NCBI GenBank assembly: GCA_001644455.1
Contig: LSTF01000080.1
Location: 1-57,114, forward strand
Origin: Betaproteobacteria bacterium SCGC AG-212-J23
GTDB taxonomy: Bacteria; Pseudomonadota; Gammaproteobacteria; Burkholderiales; SG8-39
Direction: 5' to 3'
DNA length: 57,114 nt
In this document: positions 1-8,663 of the stretch, in pieces
Position numbering within the stretch: the stretch's first letter is position 1
How the letters are laid out: every line of letters begins with the position of its first letter
Notes under the pieces: model-generated
Told to the model about the DNA's origin: nothing
What the model saw: the letters and a program-made list of their open reading frames with translations, nothing else
Database searches by the model: none
Translations under genes and position numbers: made by a program

Positions 1-379
1 TCGCGATCGGGCCGGCGGTGAGGTTGGCGGCAACGGCAGGGGCGGCGCCCACCATCGGCACCAGCGTCACGGCACCACCGGGCAGGCCGCCACCCGTGGT
101 CACCGAAACGACGCCATTGGGGTCAGTGGCGACGGCGGCCACATATTTCGAGGCCTGGCTTTCGCAACCCCAGCTACCGGCACCCGGGGGCGTACCGCCC
201 GTCTGGTAGATCTCGGTGATACCCGTGCGGCAGGAGCTCGCGGCGAGCATGACTTCCGACATCTTCGCGCGAACCGTGTAGTCCTGATACGCCGGCAGCG
301 CGACGGCCGCCAGAATGCCGATGATCGCAACGACGATCATCAGTTCGATCAGGGTAAAGCCTTGCTGGATACGTTTCAT
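1..379 (-). CDS. pilA: Type IV major pilin (3' end cut by window edge)
   Basis: This is the structural subunit of a type IV pilus, running off the left edge so the C-terminus is missing. It is not in the ORF track because it has no stop in the window. Reading the minus strand from the ATG at 379 gives MKRIQQG followed by FTLIELMIVVAIIGILAAVA, a textbook class III leader. Prepilin peptidase would cut after Gly7 and methylate Phe, and Glu5 of the mature protein is present. The downstream PAYQDYTVRAKMSEVMLAAS stretch is typical of betaproteobacterial and neisserial PilA/PilE. A Cys pair candidate begins at the ASSC segment (Cys about residue 52, next Cys about residue 76). A GGGAG ribosome site precedes the ATG, and a sigma-54 promoter lies about 60 bases upstream. 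The family is certain; whether it is the main pilin or a minor one is not. Confidence 0.93.
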   Translation of the reverse strand, partial: MKRIQQGFTLIELMIVVAIIGILAAVALPAYQDYTVRAKMSEVMLAASSCRTGITEIYQTGGTPPGAGSWGCESQASKYVAAVATDPNGVVSVTTGGGLPGGAVTLVPMVGAAPAVAANLTAGPIA

Positions 380-436
380 TGAAGCTCCCTGTATGGATAT
401 GAGGTCCGGTCATAACGGCTGACCGCACCCTCTCAA

Positions 437-453
437 CGCAACTGTCGTGCCAA
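437..453 (-). promoter_or_regulatory. Sigma-54 (RpoN) promoter of the pilin gene
   Basis: The minus strand reads TTGGCACGACAGTTGCG, which matches the sigma-54 consensus with GG at -24 and GC at -12 at correct spacing. The start site would fall near 426, giving a leader of about 47 bases before the pilin ATG. In this family such promoters are activated by the PilS/PilR two-component system, which is not in the window. The rest of the 380-609 gap is AT-richer than its surroundings and shows no other gene. Confidence 0.85.
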
Positions 454-609
454 GGGAACAACAGGCGTCTTATTCTAAGAAGTGTAGGTAAAACAATAGC
501 TTATAAAACGTTAAATCCTACTCACTGCCTAAAATAAGCCGACAAGTGACGCGATCCGTCAGCCGCATGGCCGAGGAACACCGCAGGCAGAAACAGCTTA
601 TTGCGCAAA

Positions 610-2244
610 CTAGGGTTGATACCCGGGGATGCGCGACTCGTCGACCGTGTCGATCTGCTCCGGGTCGAGAAACATCTCGGCGTAGCGGCGATAGACCTTG
701 CGGCGCACGAAGATGTCGAAAAGGTCGGGATCGATATGGTGGTTGAGCTTCATCCGGCCGAGGATCTCGAGCGATTCCGACAGCGTCTTGCCCTTCTTGT
801 AGGGGCGGTCCTTGGCGGTCAGCGCCTCGAAGATGTCGGCAATGCCCATGCACCGCGCCTGCACCGACATCTGCTCCCGGGTCAGGCCACGCGGATAACC
901 CTTGCCGTCCATGCGCTCGTGGTGGCCGCCGGCGTACTCCGGAACGTTGGTCAGATGCTTGGGCCAGGGCAGCGCCTCGAGCATCTTGATGGTGGCGATG
1001 ATGTGGTGATTGATGACCTTGCGCTCGTCGTCGGTCAGCGTGCCGGCGCGGATCGTCAGGTTCCTGACCTCGTCCTCGGTGAGGAAATCGGCCTCGTGGC
1101 CGGAAACGTCGCGCCAGCGGTACTTGGCGATGCGCTTCACGTGCTCGACATGCTCATCGGACATCCGCTCTCCGCCGACGTTGCTCATCTGCAGAAACCG
1201 GCGATCCTCCTCGAGCAGACGCATCCGGTCGCGCAGTTGCCGATCGGTGAGCCGGTTCTTCAGGTGCTCGATCTCGGCGTCGCGCTTCAGCACCTCGAAG
1301 CGCGTGTCGATCAGCTGGATCCGGTCGAAGATCGTCTCCAGCTTGGTGGCCTTGTCCACCACGTGCACCGGCGTGGTCACCTTGCCGCAGTCGTGCAGCA
1401 GGCCGGCGATCTTGAGCTCGTAGCGGTCCTTGTCCGACATGTGGAAATCGGCGAGCGGCCCGCCGCGCGTCTCGTTGACCGCCTCCGCCAGCAGCATGGT
1501 CAGCATCGGCACTCGCTGGCAGTGGCCGCCGGTGTAGGGCGACTTCTCGTCGATCGCGGTGTTGATCAGCGTGATGAACGACTCGAACAACTCCTCGAGC
1601 TGGTTGATCAGCATGCGGTTGGTGAGCGCGATCGCGGCTTGCGAGGCGAGCGATTCCGCGAGCCGCTGGTCGGAGGGCGAGAACGGCACGATCTCGCCGG
1701 TGCGCGGATCCTGGGCGTTGATGAGCTGCAACACGCCGATGCTCTCGTTCTGGTGGTTGCGCATCGGCACGGTGAGGAACGACTTCGAGCGGTAGCCGGT
1801 CTTCGAGTCGAAGGCCCGCGTGCCCGAGAAATCGAAGCCGTCCGCCGTGTAGGCGTCGGCGATGTTGACCGTCTTGCCGGTGATCGCCACGTAGGCGGAA
1901 ACGTTGTTGTGGTTCGGCTTCCCGTCCTTGTACAGCGGCACCGGGTAGAAAGGGATCGGATTGCCGGTGGTGCCGCCGAGGTAGTTCTTCAGCGAGCTGG
2001 TGCGCAGGATCTCGAAGCGCAGCGTCTTGTCCTCGGTGACGCGGTACAGCGTTCCGCCGTCGGCGCGCGTGATCGACTTGGCGGCGGTGAGGATCGTCTC
2101 CAGCAGGCGGTTGATGTCGGTCTCGCCGGAAAGCGAAACGCCGATGGTGTTGAGCTGCTCGAGGCGCTGGACAAGGTCCTCTTCCGCGCTCGGCGCCAGA
2201 TCCGAGAGCCGCAGACCGACCGTGCTGTCCGTCATGGTGCTCAT
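610..2244 (-). CDS. GAF and HD-GYP domain protein, putative cyclic-di-GMP phosphodiesterase
   Basis: The 544-residue cytoplasmic protein has an N-terminal GAF domain (about 30-215) and a C-terminal HD-GYP domain, a family that hydrolyses cyclic di-GMP. Visible signatures are the HD pair in LLHDCGK (about residue 283) and HHERMDGKGYPRGL (about 440-452), so the metal ligands and GYP signature look intact. Between them lies roughly 100 more residues than a compact HD-GYP domain has, rich in charged helical sequence (LKRDAEIEHLKNRLTDRQLRDR), probably an inserted coiled coil. It follows the GAF-ATPase gene after 36 bases on the same strand and precedes the pilin gene. Its GAF domain resembles that of the ATPase (both have a TGYR motif), suggesting the two proteins sense the same ligand. 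Enzyme activity is inferred from motifs only. Confidence 0.9.
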   Translation of the reverse strand: MSTMTDSTVGLRLSDLAPSAEEDLVQRLEQLNTIGVSLSGETDINRLLETILTAAKSITRADGGTLYRVTEDKTLRFEILRTSSLKNYLGGTTGNPIPFYPVPLYKDGKPNHNNVSAYVAITGKTVNIADAYTADGFDFSGTRAFDSKTGYRSKSFLTVPMRNHQNESIGVLQLINAQDPRTGEIVPFSPSDQRLAESLASQAAIALTNRMLINQLEELFESFITLINTAIDEKSPYTGGHCQRVPMLTMLLAEAVNETRGGPLADFHMSDKDRYELKIAGLLHDCGKVTTPVHVVDKATKLETIFDRIQLIDTRFEVLKRDAEIEHLKNRLTDRQLRDRMRLLEEDRRFLQMSNVGGERMSDEHVEHVKRIAKYRWRDVSGHEADFLTEDEVRNLTIRAGTLTDDERKVINHHIIATIKMLEALPWPKHLTNVPEYAGGHHERMDGKGYPRGLTREQMSVQARCMGIADIFEALTAKDRPYKKGKTLSESLEILGRMKLNHHIDPDLFDIFVRRKVYRRYAEMFLDPEQIDTVDESRIPGYQP

Positions 2245-2280
2245 GCGGAGACCTGCGACTCCCCCTGTTCGCGTTGGGCG

Positions 2281-4650
2281 CTACTTAACGCAGACGGCGC
2301 GCACTTCCTTGATATGCGTCGTCCCTGTGAGGCACTTCTCCATGCCGTCCTGCTTCAGGGTGCGCATGTTGTCCTCGAGGCACTGCGCCAGCATCTCGGC
2401 GACGCGCGCGTGCTCCTGGATCAGCTTCTTCAGCTTGTCGGTCGCGATCAGCAGCTCGTGCAGGCCGCAACGGCCCTTGAAGCCGCTGCCACCGCACTTG
2501 TCGCAGCCGACCGGCTTGTAGAACTGCAGCTGGCCCTTGTCGTTGCCGTAGAGCTTGACCCACTCCTTGTAGACCGCCTCCATCGAGCCCTTCGGGTCGG
2601 CCTTGAAGCGCGCCGTCGCCATCAGCTCCTCGCAGTATTCGCGGAGGAAGGAGGTGATTTCGGCGGGTTCCGGAACGTACGCCTGCTTGCAGCTGCACAT
2701 GCGCTTCGCCAGACGCTGGGCGAGGATGCCGAGCAGCGCGTCGGCGAAGTTGAACGGGTCCATGCCCATGTCGAGCAGGCGGATGATCGATTCCGGCGCC
2801 GAGTTGGTGTGCAGCGTGGCGAACACCAGGTGGCCGGTCAGCGACGCCTCGATGCCCGTTCCGGTCGTTTCCTTGTCGCGCATCTCGCCGACCATGATGA
2901 TGTCCGGGTCGGCGCGCAGGAACGCTTTCATCACCGCCGCGAAGTCGAGGCCGGCCTTCTTGTTGACCTGCACCTGGCGCAGGCCCTTCTGCGTGATCTC
3001 GACCGGATCCTCGGCGGTCCAGATCTTGGTGTCGGGCGTGTTGAGGTACTTCAGCACCGAGTGCAGCGTCGTGGTCTTGCCCGAGCCCGTCGGGCCGCAG
3101 ACGAAGAACAGCCCGTAGGGTTTGGTCACCGCCGTCTGCAGGCTCTCCAGGTTGCGCGGCGAGAAGCCCATTTTCTCGAGGGGGATCGGCTCGCCGGCGG
3201 CAAGAATCCGCATGACGATGTCTTCGACGCCGCCGGCGGTCGGGATGGTCGCGACGCGCAGCTCGATGTCGAGCGGTCCGAACTTCTTGAACTTGATCTT
3301 GCCGTCCTGGGGCTTGCGCTTCTCCGAGATGTCCAGGTCGCACATGATCTTGATCCGCGCGGCGATGGCGGCGCGGTAGCTCGCCGGGATCTCGAGGTAG
3401 GGCGCCAGCGAGCCGTCCTTGCGGAAGCGGATCTCGGTCTTGGCCTTGCCCGGATAGGGCTCGATATGGATATCCGAGGTGCCCTGGTTATAGGCGTCGA
3501 CGATGACCTTGTTGACCAGTTTCACCAGCTCGTTGTCGGCAGCCAGCGAAGCTTCGTCGGCCGCGCTGCCATCGGCGATGGCGTCTAGCGCGGAGTCGTC
3601 CTCGAGCATCCTGTCCAGGTCGAGGTCGACGTCGGCCTTCTCCTGACCGTAGAACTGGTTGACCGACTCCTTGAATTCCTTCTGCGTCGTGACCCGGTAG
3701 ACGATGCGCGCCTTCGGAAACACGTTGGAGGCGATGCGCGAGGAGCGGATGCGCTCGGGGTCGAGGCACATCACGACCAGGCCTTCCTTGCTGTCGTCGA
3801 TCGGCAGCCACAGGTTCTGCTCGACGTAGTCGCGCTTCAGGTTTTTCAGCAGCTCCGCCGGCTTCACCCGGTCGGACTTGTAGACCTCGTAGGGCACGCC
3901 GAAGAACTTGGACAGCGCCGCGCCGATCGCCGGAATCTTGACCTGGAACTCGTCGACCAGGACCTGCTCGATATCGATCGCCTTCTTCCGCGCCTGGCGC
4001 GACGCGAGCTCGAACTCGCCCGCCGAGAGCACCGCGTCGGCGATCAGGTAGTCGTACTTGGTCTTGACCACCATCGGCTTCTGGCGCTGCTTGAAGGCGA
4101 TGGCGAGGGTCTGCGACAGCTCCGCGACCCCTTCCTCGGCGAGCGTACCGAACGGCACGCCGGCCTTGTTATTGATGATCTGGATGACGCCGATCAGGTC
4201 GCTCGAGCCCGCTTCGACGATCGGCGCCACGAGCTGCTGCTTGGTGCGGTAGCCGGTGCGCTTGTCGACTTCCTGCAGGAAGCGCAGGTTGGGGTTGATG
4301 CCGCGCAGCTCGGCGTCGTCGTAGCAATCCTTGATGTTGATCGTCTTCTTCGCCAGGCCGGTGTAGCCGGCGATCGAGTGCTCGGCGATCGGCAGTTTCA
4401 GGTCCTTGAAGGAGTTCAGGCCGGTCTTGACCTTGGAAACGATCGACGTCTTGTCCTCGCTGATCGAGTAGATCGTCAGGCGGTCCGCGTTGAACAGGGC
4501 ACAGACGTCCGCGCTCACCTCGAGCATGATCTCGTCGATGTTGTTCGTGGCGTGGATCTTGTTGGTGACCGCCTGGAGCTGCTTCTGGAACGCCAGGCGC
4601 GCGCCGACGTCGGTCTGCGTCGATGCCTGGTGACTCAGAACTGCGCTCAT
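2281..4650 (-). CDS. GAF-fused PilB/GspE-type secretion ATPase
   Basis: The 789-residue protein is an AAA-like hexameric ATPase of the type used to extend type IV pili or drive type II secretion. Order of domains: GAF (about 25-195), an MshEN/GspE N-terminal-like region (about 200-340), then the ATPase domain. Walker A is CGPTGSGKTTT (about 521), followed by the Asp box and Walker B in DPDIIMVGEMRDKET (about 585). A cysteine zinc site follows (CSC near 653, CDKCGGSGFKGRCG near 720), as in extension ATPases rather than PilT. A GAF domain ahead of the motor is unusual, since classical PilB has none. The GAF carries features of cyclic-nucleotide-type GAFs (INN, TGYRT). A sigma-70 promoter and GGAGGAAG ribosome site precede it. 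No pilC or pilD is adjacent, so it may be an accessory motor rather than the main PilB. Confidence 0.9.
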   Translation of the reverse strand: MSAVLSHQASTQTDVGARLAFQKQLQAVTNKIHATNNIDEIMLEVSADVCALFNADRLTIYSISEDKTSIVSKVKTGLNSFKDLKLPIAEHSIAGYTGLAKKTINIKDCYDDAELRGINPNLRFLQEVDKRTGYRTKQQLVAPIVEAGSSDLIGVIQIINNKAGVPFGTLAEEGVAELSQTLAIAFKQRQKPMVVKTKYDYLIADAVLSAGEFELASRQARKKAIDIEQVLVDEFQVKIPAIGAALSKFFGVPYEVYKSDRVKPAELLKNLKRDYVEQNLWLPIDDSKEGLVVMCLDPERIRSSRIASNVFPKARIVYRVTTQKEFKESVNQFYGQEKADVDLDLDRMLEDDSALDAIADGSAADEASLAADNELVKLVNKVIVDAYNQGTSDIHIEPYPGKAKTEIRFRKDGSLAPYLEIPASYRAAIAARIKIMCDLDISEKRKPQDGKIKFKKFGPLDIELRVATIPTAGGVEDIVMRILAAGEPIPLEKMGFSPRNLESLQTAVTKPYGLFFVCGPTGSGKTTTLHSVLKYLNTPDTKIWTAEDPVEITQKGLRQVQVNKKAGLDFAAVMKAFLRADPDIIMVGEMRDKETTGTGIEASLTGHLVFATLHTNSAPESIIRLLDMGMDPFNFADALLGILAQRLAKRMCSCKQAYVPEPAEITSFLREYCEELMATARFKADPKGSMEAVYKEWVKLYGNDKGQLQFYKPVGCDKCGGSGFKGRCGLHELLIATDKLKKLIQEHARVAEMLAQCLEDNMRTLKQDGMEKCLTGTTHIKEVRAVCVK

Positions 4651-4698
4651 GAACTTCCTCCCTGCATTGGCCCCGGTACTGCTTATTCTGGACTTTAC

Positions 4699-4727
4699 AT
4701 CCTAGCGGCAGCGGCCCTGATTTTCAA
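4699..4727 (-). promoter_or_regulatory. Sigma-70 promoter of the GAF-ATPase gene
   Basis: The minus strand reads TTGAAA, 17 bases, TAGGAT, close to consensus at ideal spacing. It sits in the 100-base gap between the cyclase stop and the ATPase start, so the ATPase and HD-GYP genes can be transcribed separately from the kinase-cyclase operon. Confidence 0.6.
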
Positions 4728-4750
4728 TGAAATTTTGACCTTCGCCCGGG

Positions 4751-6967
4751 CTACTTTTCGGAGAAAACCGTCACGCCATCCCAGTCTGCGGCAGGGGGAT
4801 TGCGCCGGCGGTCGGCGACGATGTCAGAAAACGCCCTGTAAAGCGCGCTTTGGGGATTCGCGCGCTGCAGATTGAGCAAATTTACATCCGCCTGGTCCCA
4901 CTGCGCCGCTCTGTAGGCGCGCAGGGTTTGCGTCCAGAGCCTGAACTCTTCCTGACGCTCGGGAGCGAGCACGCTCATCGGCCCGAGCGGCTCGAACACC
5001 GTCAGGCCCCGCTCCTTGCCCTTGACCCTGATGCGGTCGACCTCGCGGAACATCACGTCCTTCGCCGCGCGCTGGCGCGTCGCCTCGCCGACCAGGATGT
5101 CGACGCCGTAGAACTTGGTGCGCCCTTCGAGACGCGACGCGACATTCACTGCGTCGCCCATCGCGGTGTAGGCGCGCCGGATCTGCGAGCCCATGTCGCC
5201 CACCCGCACCATGCCGGACTCGACGCCGATGCCGATCCTCAGCGTCGGCCAGCCGCGCGCGCGAAAGCGCTCGTTGAGCGCCACGCATTCCTTCTGCATG
5301 TCGAGCGCCGCGAACACCGCGTTGCGCGCCTGGTCCGGGTCCTCGACCGGTGCGCCCCAGAAGGCCATGATCGCGTCGCCGATGTACTTGTCGAGCGTGC
5401 CGCGGTGCCGGCCGCGGATGATCGCGCTCATCGTCGTCAGGTACTCGTTGATGTACTCGCGCAGCTCGCCGGCCTTCAGCGATTCGGAGATCGAGGTGAA
5501 GCCGCGCACGTCGCAGAACAGGACGGTGAGCTCCGCGTCCTTCGGCTCCATGCCGTATTTGCCGGGATCGCGCGCCATGCGGTCGACGAGCTCCGGCGGA
5601 ACGTATTCGCCGAAGCGGCCGGCGAGCTGGCGCTTGGAGCGCGACTCGACGAAGTAGCCGTAAGCCATGTTCATGGTGTAGAGCGCGGCAACCATCAGCA
5701 CGCCGCCGGCCAGCGGCAGAACCACGCCGTTCTGCCAGAACATGACGTTGACGCCGGCGATGAATGCCAGGGCCAGCGCCGCAGCGCCGGTCGCCCAAAG
5801 CGCCGACAGCATGGGAATCACCACAGCGAGCGAGATGCCGGCCAGCGCGAGGATGACGACGTCGGCGCCCAGCGTGTATTTCGGCGTCTGGCGGATGCTG
5901 CCGTCGATCATGCCGGCGATGAGGTTGGCGTGGATCTCGACGCCCGGAAACGCGCCTTCCACCGGCGTCGCGCGCAGATCGAGCAGCCCCGGCGCCGTCG
6001 TGCCGACCAGCGCGATCTTGCCTTTCAGCGCGCCCGGCGCGATGCGATCCTTCACTACGTCGGCCAGGGACACGTACTCGAACGCGCCCTTGGGCCCGCG
6101 GTACGGAATCAGCGCGAGGGCGCGCTCGTCCACCGGGATCGTGTACGGGCCGACCTGCAGCCACTCGAGCGTGTTGTAGCCCTCGGGATATCCAGGCCGG
6201 ATCTCCGGCGCGGCGCCGGTCTGCGCCTTGATGAAGGTCCGCAGCACCGCGAGCGAGAGCGGCTCGTAGTACGCGCCGTCGAACTCGAGCAGCATCGGCA
6301 CGCGCCGCGACACGCCGTCGCGATCGGGCGCCGGATTGAAGTGCCCGGCGCCGGCGGCGCGCTGCTGCAGGACCGGCAGGTTGCCGGTGTAGCCGGCCCA
6401 GCGGTGGAAACTGACGTCGCGCCCGTCGAAGGTGGCCTTGGGAAGCACCGGATCGGGTAGCGCATTCGCCCGGACGGCCTTCTCTGCCGAGTTGAAGTAG
6501 TAGCCGAGCACGACCGGCCGGCCCCGGATCGCCGCCGCGAACAGCGCGTCGTTGTCGAGCTTCGGCCGCAGCTCGCGGTACGCCTGCTGGAACGCCGTCG
6601 CCTGCTTCAGCTCGCCCTGCGCCAGGGCATCGAGCGCATCGATCCCGGAGCTCGGGTCGCGCTCGGCGAACACCACGTCGAAGCCGAGCACCGCGATGCC
6701 GTGCTGGTCGAAGAGCTTGGTCACCACGTCGGCCATCAGCCGGCGGCTCCACGGCCAACGGCCGATCTCGCCCAGGCTCTTCTCGTCGATGTCGAGGATG
6801 ACGATGCCGCGCTCGTTGCCGCGCGGCATCGTCATCTTCACGCGCGCGTCGTAGAACAGGTTATCGAGCTGGCGGACGAAACCTACGGGGTACTGCAGCG
6901 CTGCGTTGCCGAGGAAGAACAGCGTGATCGCGAGGCCGACCGCGATCCTTACGATGTGCTGTTTCAG
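4751..6967 (-). CDS. CHASE2-domain class III adenylate/guanylate cyclase
   Basis: This is a membrane cyclase making a cyclic nucleotide inside the cell in response to an extracytoplasmic CHASE2 sensor. After an N-terminal membrane segment (about 5-22) come CHASE2 (about 40-330), three hydrophobic segments (about 360-430) and the cyclase domain (about 470-640). Metal-binding Asp is in LFCDVRGFTS, the Lys for adenine recognition in DKYIGDAIMAFWG, and transition-state Asn/Arg in VNVASRLEG. The residue before YTAMGD is Ala where many adenylate cyclases have Asp, so the base preference is uncertain. The ORF track begins at a GTG (6841), which removes the first membrane helix. In frame upstream, codons encode KQHIVRIAVGLAITLFFLG, and the only plausible start is CTG at 6967, 7 bases past the FHA stop. 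I chose that start, but it is unproven. Last gene of the kinase-phosphatase-FHA operon. Confidence 0.85.
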   Translation of the reverse strand: MKQHIVRIAVGLAITLFFLGNAALQYPVGFVRQLDNLFYDARVKMTMPRGNERGIVILDIDEKSLGEIGRWPWSRRLMADVVTKLFDQHGIAVLGFDVVFAERDPSSGIDALDALAQGELKQATAFQQAYRELRPKLDNDALFAAAIRGRPVVLGYYFNSAEKAVRANALPDPVLPKATFDGRDVSFHRWAGYTGNLPVLQQRAAGAGHFNPAPDRDGVSRRVPMLLEFDGAYYEPLSLAVLRTFIKAQTGAAPEIRPGYPEGYNTLEWLQVGPYTIPVDERALALIPYRGPKGAFEYVSLADVVKDRIAPGALKGKIALVGTTAPGLLDLRATPVEGAFPGVEIHANLIAGMIDGSIRQTPKYTLGADVVILALAGISLAVVIPMLSALWATGAAALALAFIAGVNVMFWQNGVVLPLAGGVLMVAALYTMNMAYGYFVESRSKRQLAGRFGEYVPPELVDRMARDPGKYGMEPKDAELTVLFCDVRGFTSISESLKAGELREYINEYLTTMSAIIRGRHRGTLDKYIGDAIMAFWGAPVEDPDQARNAVFAALDMQKECVALNERFRARGWPTLRIGIGVESGMVRVGDMGSQIRRAYTAMGDAVNVASRLEGRTKFYGVDILVGEATRQRAAKDVMFREVDRIRVKGKERGLTVFEPLGPMSVLAPERQEEFRLWTQTLRAYRAAQWDQADVNLLNLQRANPQSALYRAFSDIVADRRRNPPAADWDGVTVFSEK

Positions 6968-6974
6968 GACCGCT

Positions 6975-7811
6975 TCAGGACTTCAGGAAGAATTCCATCT
7001 TGATGCCGGCGATCTCGATCACGTCGTGATCCTTGAGAGCGTGGGGTGCGGCGCCGATCTGCTGGCCGTTCACGTCGGGACGCTTTTCCCCCTCGACATG
7101 GGTGATGAAGTAGCCCTGCGGACGGCGCGTGAGGACTGCCACCTGGACGCCGGGCTTGCCGAGCGTGGTGAGCGGCTTGGTGAGCTCGAGCTCCTTGCCC
7201 GCGTTGCCGCCCGAGAGCAGCTGGATCGCGCCGAGCGGCTGACCGCCGGGCTTGCCTGCGGGCGCCCCCGCGGGAGCGGCCGCCGGTGCTGCAGCCGCAG
7301 GGGCAGCGGCTGGCGCCTTGGCGGCATCCTTGTCGGCGATACCGGTCGCGGCCGCACTCTGCCCGGCAGCCTGCACCGCGGCCTGGCGCGCGGCGACCGC
7401 GGCGGCAGCGCCGCCGCCACCGGCCGCCGCCGCGGCCTGCGCGGCGGCTTTCATGGTCGCGGGACGCAGCACCATGGTCTTCTCGAAATCGGCCTTGTCG
7501 CCGCCGGCACCGGCCGCGGGCGCGGCCTCGCCGATGAACTTCAGCTTGTACTTGCCGAGCTCGATGACGTCGTTGTTCTGCAGGAAATGTTTCTTGACGG
7601 GATTGCCGTTGACGACCGTGCCGTTGGTGCTGCCGAGGTCTTCGAGGAACGAGTCGTTGAGGATGGTGACGATGACGGCGTGCTCGCCGCTGACCGCCAG
7701 ATTGTCGATCTGGATGTCGTTGTGCGGCTTGCGGCCGAGCGTGGTGCGCTCCTTGGTCAAGGGGATCTCCTTGAGCACCAGCCCGTCCATGCTGAGTATC
7801 AGTTTCGCCAT
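6975..7811 (-). CDS. Protein with two FHA domains joined by an Ala/Pro-rich linker
   Basis: FHA domains bind phosphothreonine, so this 278-residue cytoplasmic protein is the likely reader of the kinase encoded two genes upstream. The first FHA (about 5-90) has the full signature: TLGRKPHNDIQI, SGEHAVI and GSTNGTVVNG. A low-complexity linker of Ala, Pro and Gly (about 100-190) follows. A second, more degenerate FHA (about 200-275) keeps TTLGKPG and VNGQQIG but lacks the GR-S-H pattern, so it may not bind phosphopeptide. It lies 19 bases after the phosphatase gene and just before the cyclase, which suggests it links kinase signalling to the cyclase. That link is inference. Confidence 0.88.
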   Translation of the reverse strand: MAKLILSMDGLVLKEIPLTKERTTLGRKPHNDIQIDNLAVSGEHAVIVTILNDSFLEDLGSTNGTVVNGNPVKKHFLQNNDVIELGKYKLKFIGEAAPAAGAGGDKADFEKTMVLRPATMKAAAQAAAAAGGGGAAAAVAARQAAVQAAGQSAAATGIADKDAAKAPAAAPAAAAPAAAPAGAPAGKPGGQPLGAIQLLSGGNAGKELELTKPLTTLGKPGVQVAVLTRRPQGYFITHVEGEKRPDVNGQQIGAAPHALKDHDVIEIAGIKMEFFLKS

Positions 7812-7830
7812 ATCCCGCTCGTCTGGGAGG

Positions 7831-8658
7831 TTATTTTAGCCAGCCGAATACCTTTCCCATCATGCCCTTAGTGCCGGGGTACTCCCTCAGAACCCGGACC
7901 AGTATAACCGAAACGTTATCCCGGCCCCCGTTGTCGTTGGCCATCTGCACCAGGTGCTCGGCGGTGAGCTTGAGATTGCCCTGCCCGAGCGCCTGCAGCG
8001 TCATGCCGATGTCCTCGTCCTCGACCATGTCGCACAGGCCATCGGAGCAGAGCAGGTAGATGTCGCCGACCTTGGTCGGGTACTCGTGGATCTCGGGCTC
8101 CACCGTCGGATCGATGCCGAGCGCCTTGGTGACCAGGTTCTTGTGCGCGGCTTTTTTCGCCTGCTCGGCGGTGATGATCCCGGAGTCGATCTGCTCCTGC
8201 AGCAGCGAATGGTCGCGCGTCACCTGCTTGAACTTGCCCTCGCGCAGCATGTAGAGGCGCGAGTCGCCGAGGTGCGCCACCAGCAGGCGGTTGTCGTAGA
8301 AGAGGCAGACCACCAGCGTCGTCCCCATGCCGGCGTACTGCGGCTGCGTCTGGGCCGCCTGGTAGATGGACGTGTTCGCCTTCAGCACCTGCTCGCGCAC
8401 GATCTTCGGCGCGATTTCTTCCTTGGTCTTGGTGTCGACCTGGTAAGGCTTCGCGCCGGTGAGGATCTGGCGCATCTCGGTGACGATCACCGTCGTCGCC
8501 ATGCCGCTCGCGACTTCGCCGGCGTTGTAGCCGCCCATGCCGTCGGCGAGCACCACCAGGCCGTTGGCGGGATCCGCGGCGATCGAATCCTCGTTGTGCG
8601 AGCGCACCATGCCGGGGTCGGTGCAGGTGGCGATCTCGAGGTTCTGGGAGAGGTCCAT
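7831..8658 (-). CDS. PP2C-family Ser/Thr protein phosphatase
   Basis: This is a metal-dependent phosphatase expected to oppose the adjacent CHASE2 kinase. Motifs in order: RSHNEDS, LADGMGGYNAGEVAS, GMGTTLV, AHLGDSRLY, CSDGLCDMV and GRDNVSVI, which together supply the metal-binding aspartates of PP2C/Stp enzymes. The ORF track opens at 8934, but that extension lies inside the kinase gene. I use the ATG at 8658 (MDLSQNLEIATCTDPG), 5 bases after the kinase stop with a GAGCT ribosome site, giving 275 residues, the usual size for bacterial Stp-type phosphatases. No membrane segment is present. The C-terminus ends with a short Gly/Lys-rich tail. Confidence 0.93.
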   Translation of the reverse strand: MDLSQNLEIATCTDPGMVRSHNEDSIAADPANGLVVLADGMGGYNAGEVASGMATTVIVTEMRQILTGAKPYQVDTKTKEEIAPKIVREQVLKANTSIYQAAQTQPQYAGMGTTLVVCLFYDNRLLVAHLGDSRLYMLREGKFKQVTRDHSLLQEQIDSGIITAEQAKKAAHKNLVTKALGIDPTVEPEIHEYPTKVGDIYLLCSDGLCDMVEDEDIGMTLQALGQGNLKLTAEHLVQMANDNGGRDNVSVILVRVLREYPGTKGMMGKVFGWLK

Positions 8659-8663
8659 GGCGA

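Noticed and set aside
601-3588. 995-residue plus-strand ORF, and similar long antisense ORFs at 8880, 20711, 24636 and 34584
   Set aside because: They are antisense to clear genes, show Arg/Val/Leu/Asp-rich composition expected from reversed high-G+C codons, and have no recognisable domain.
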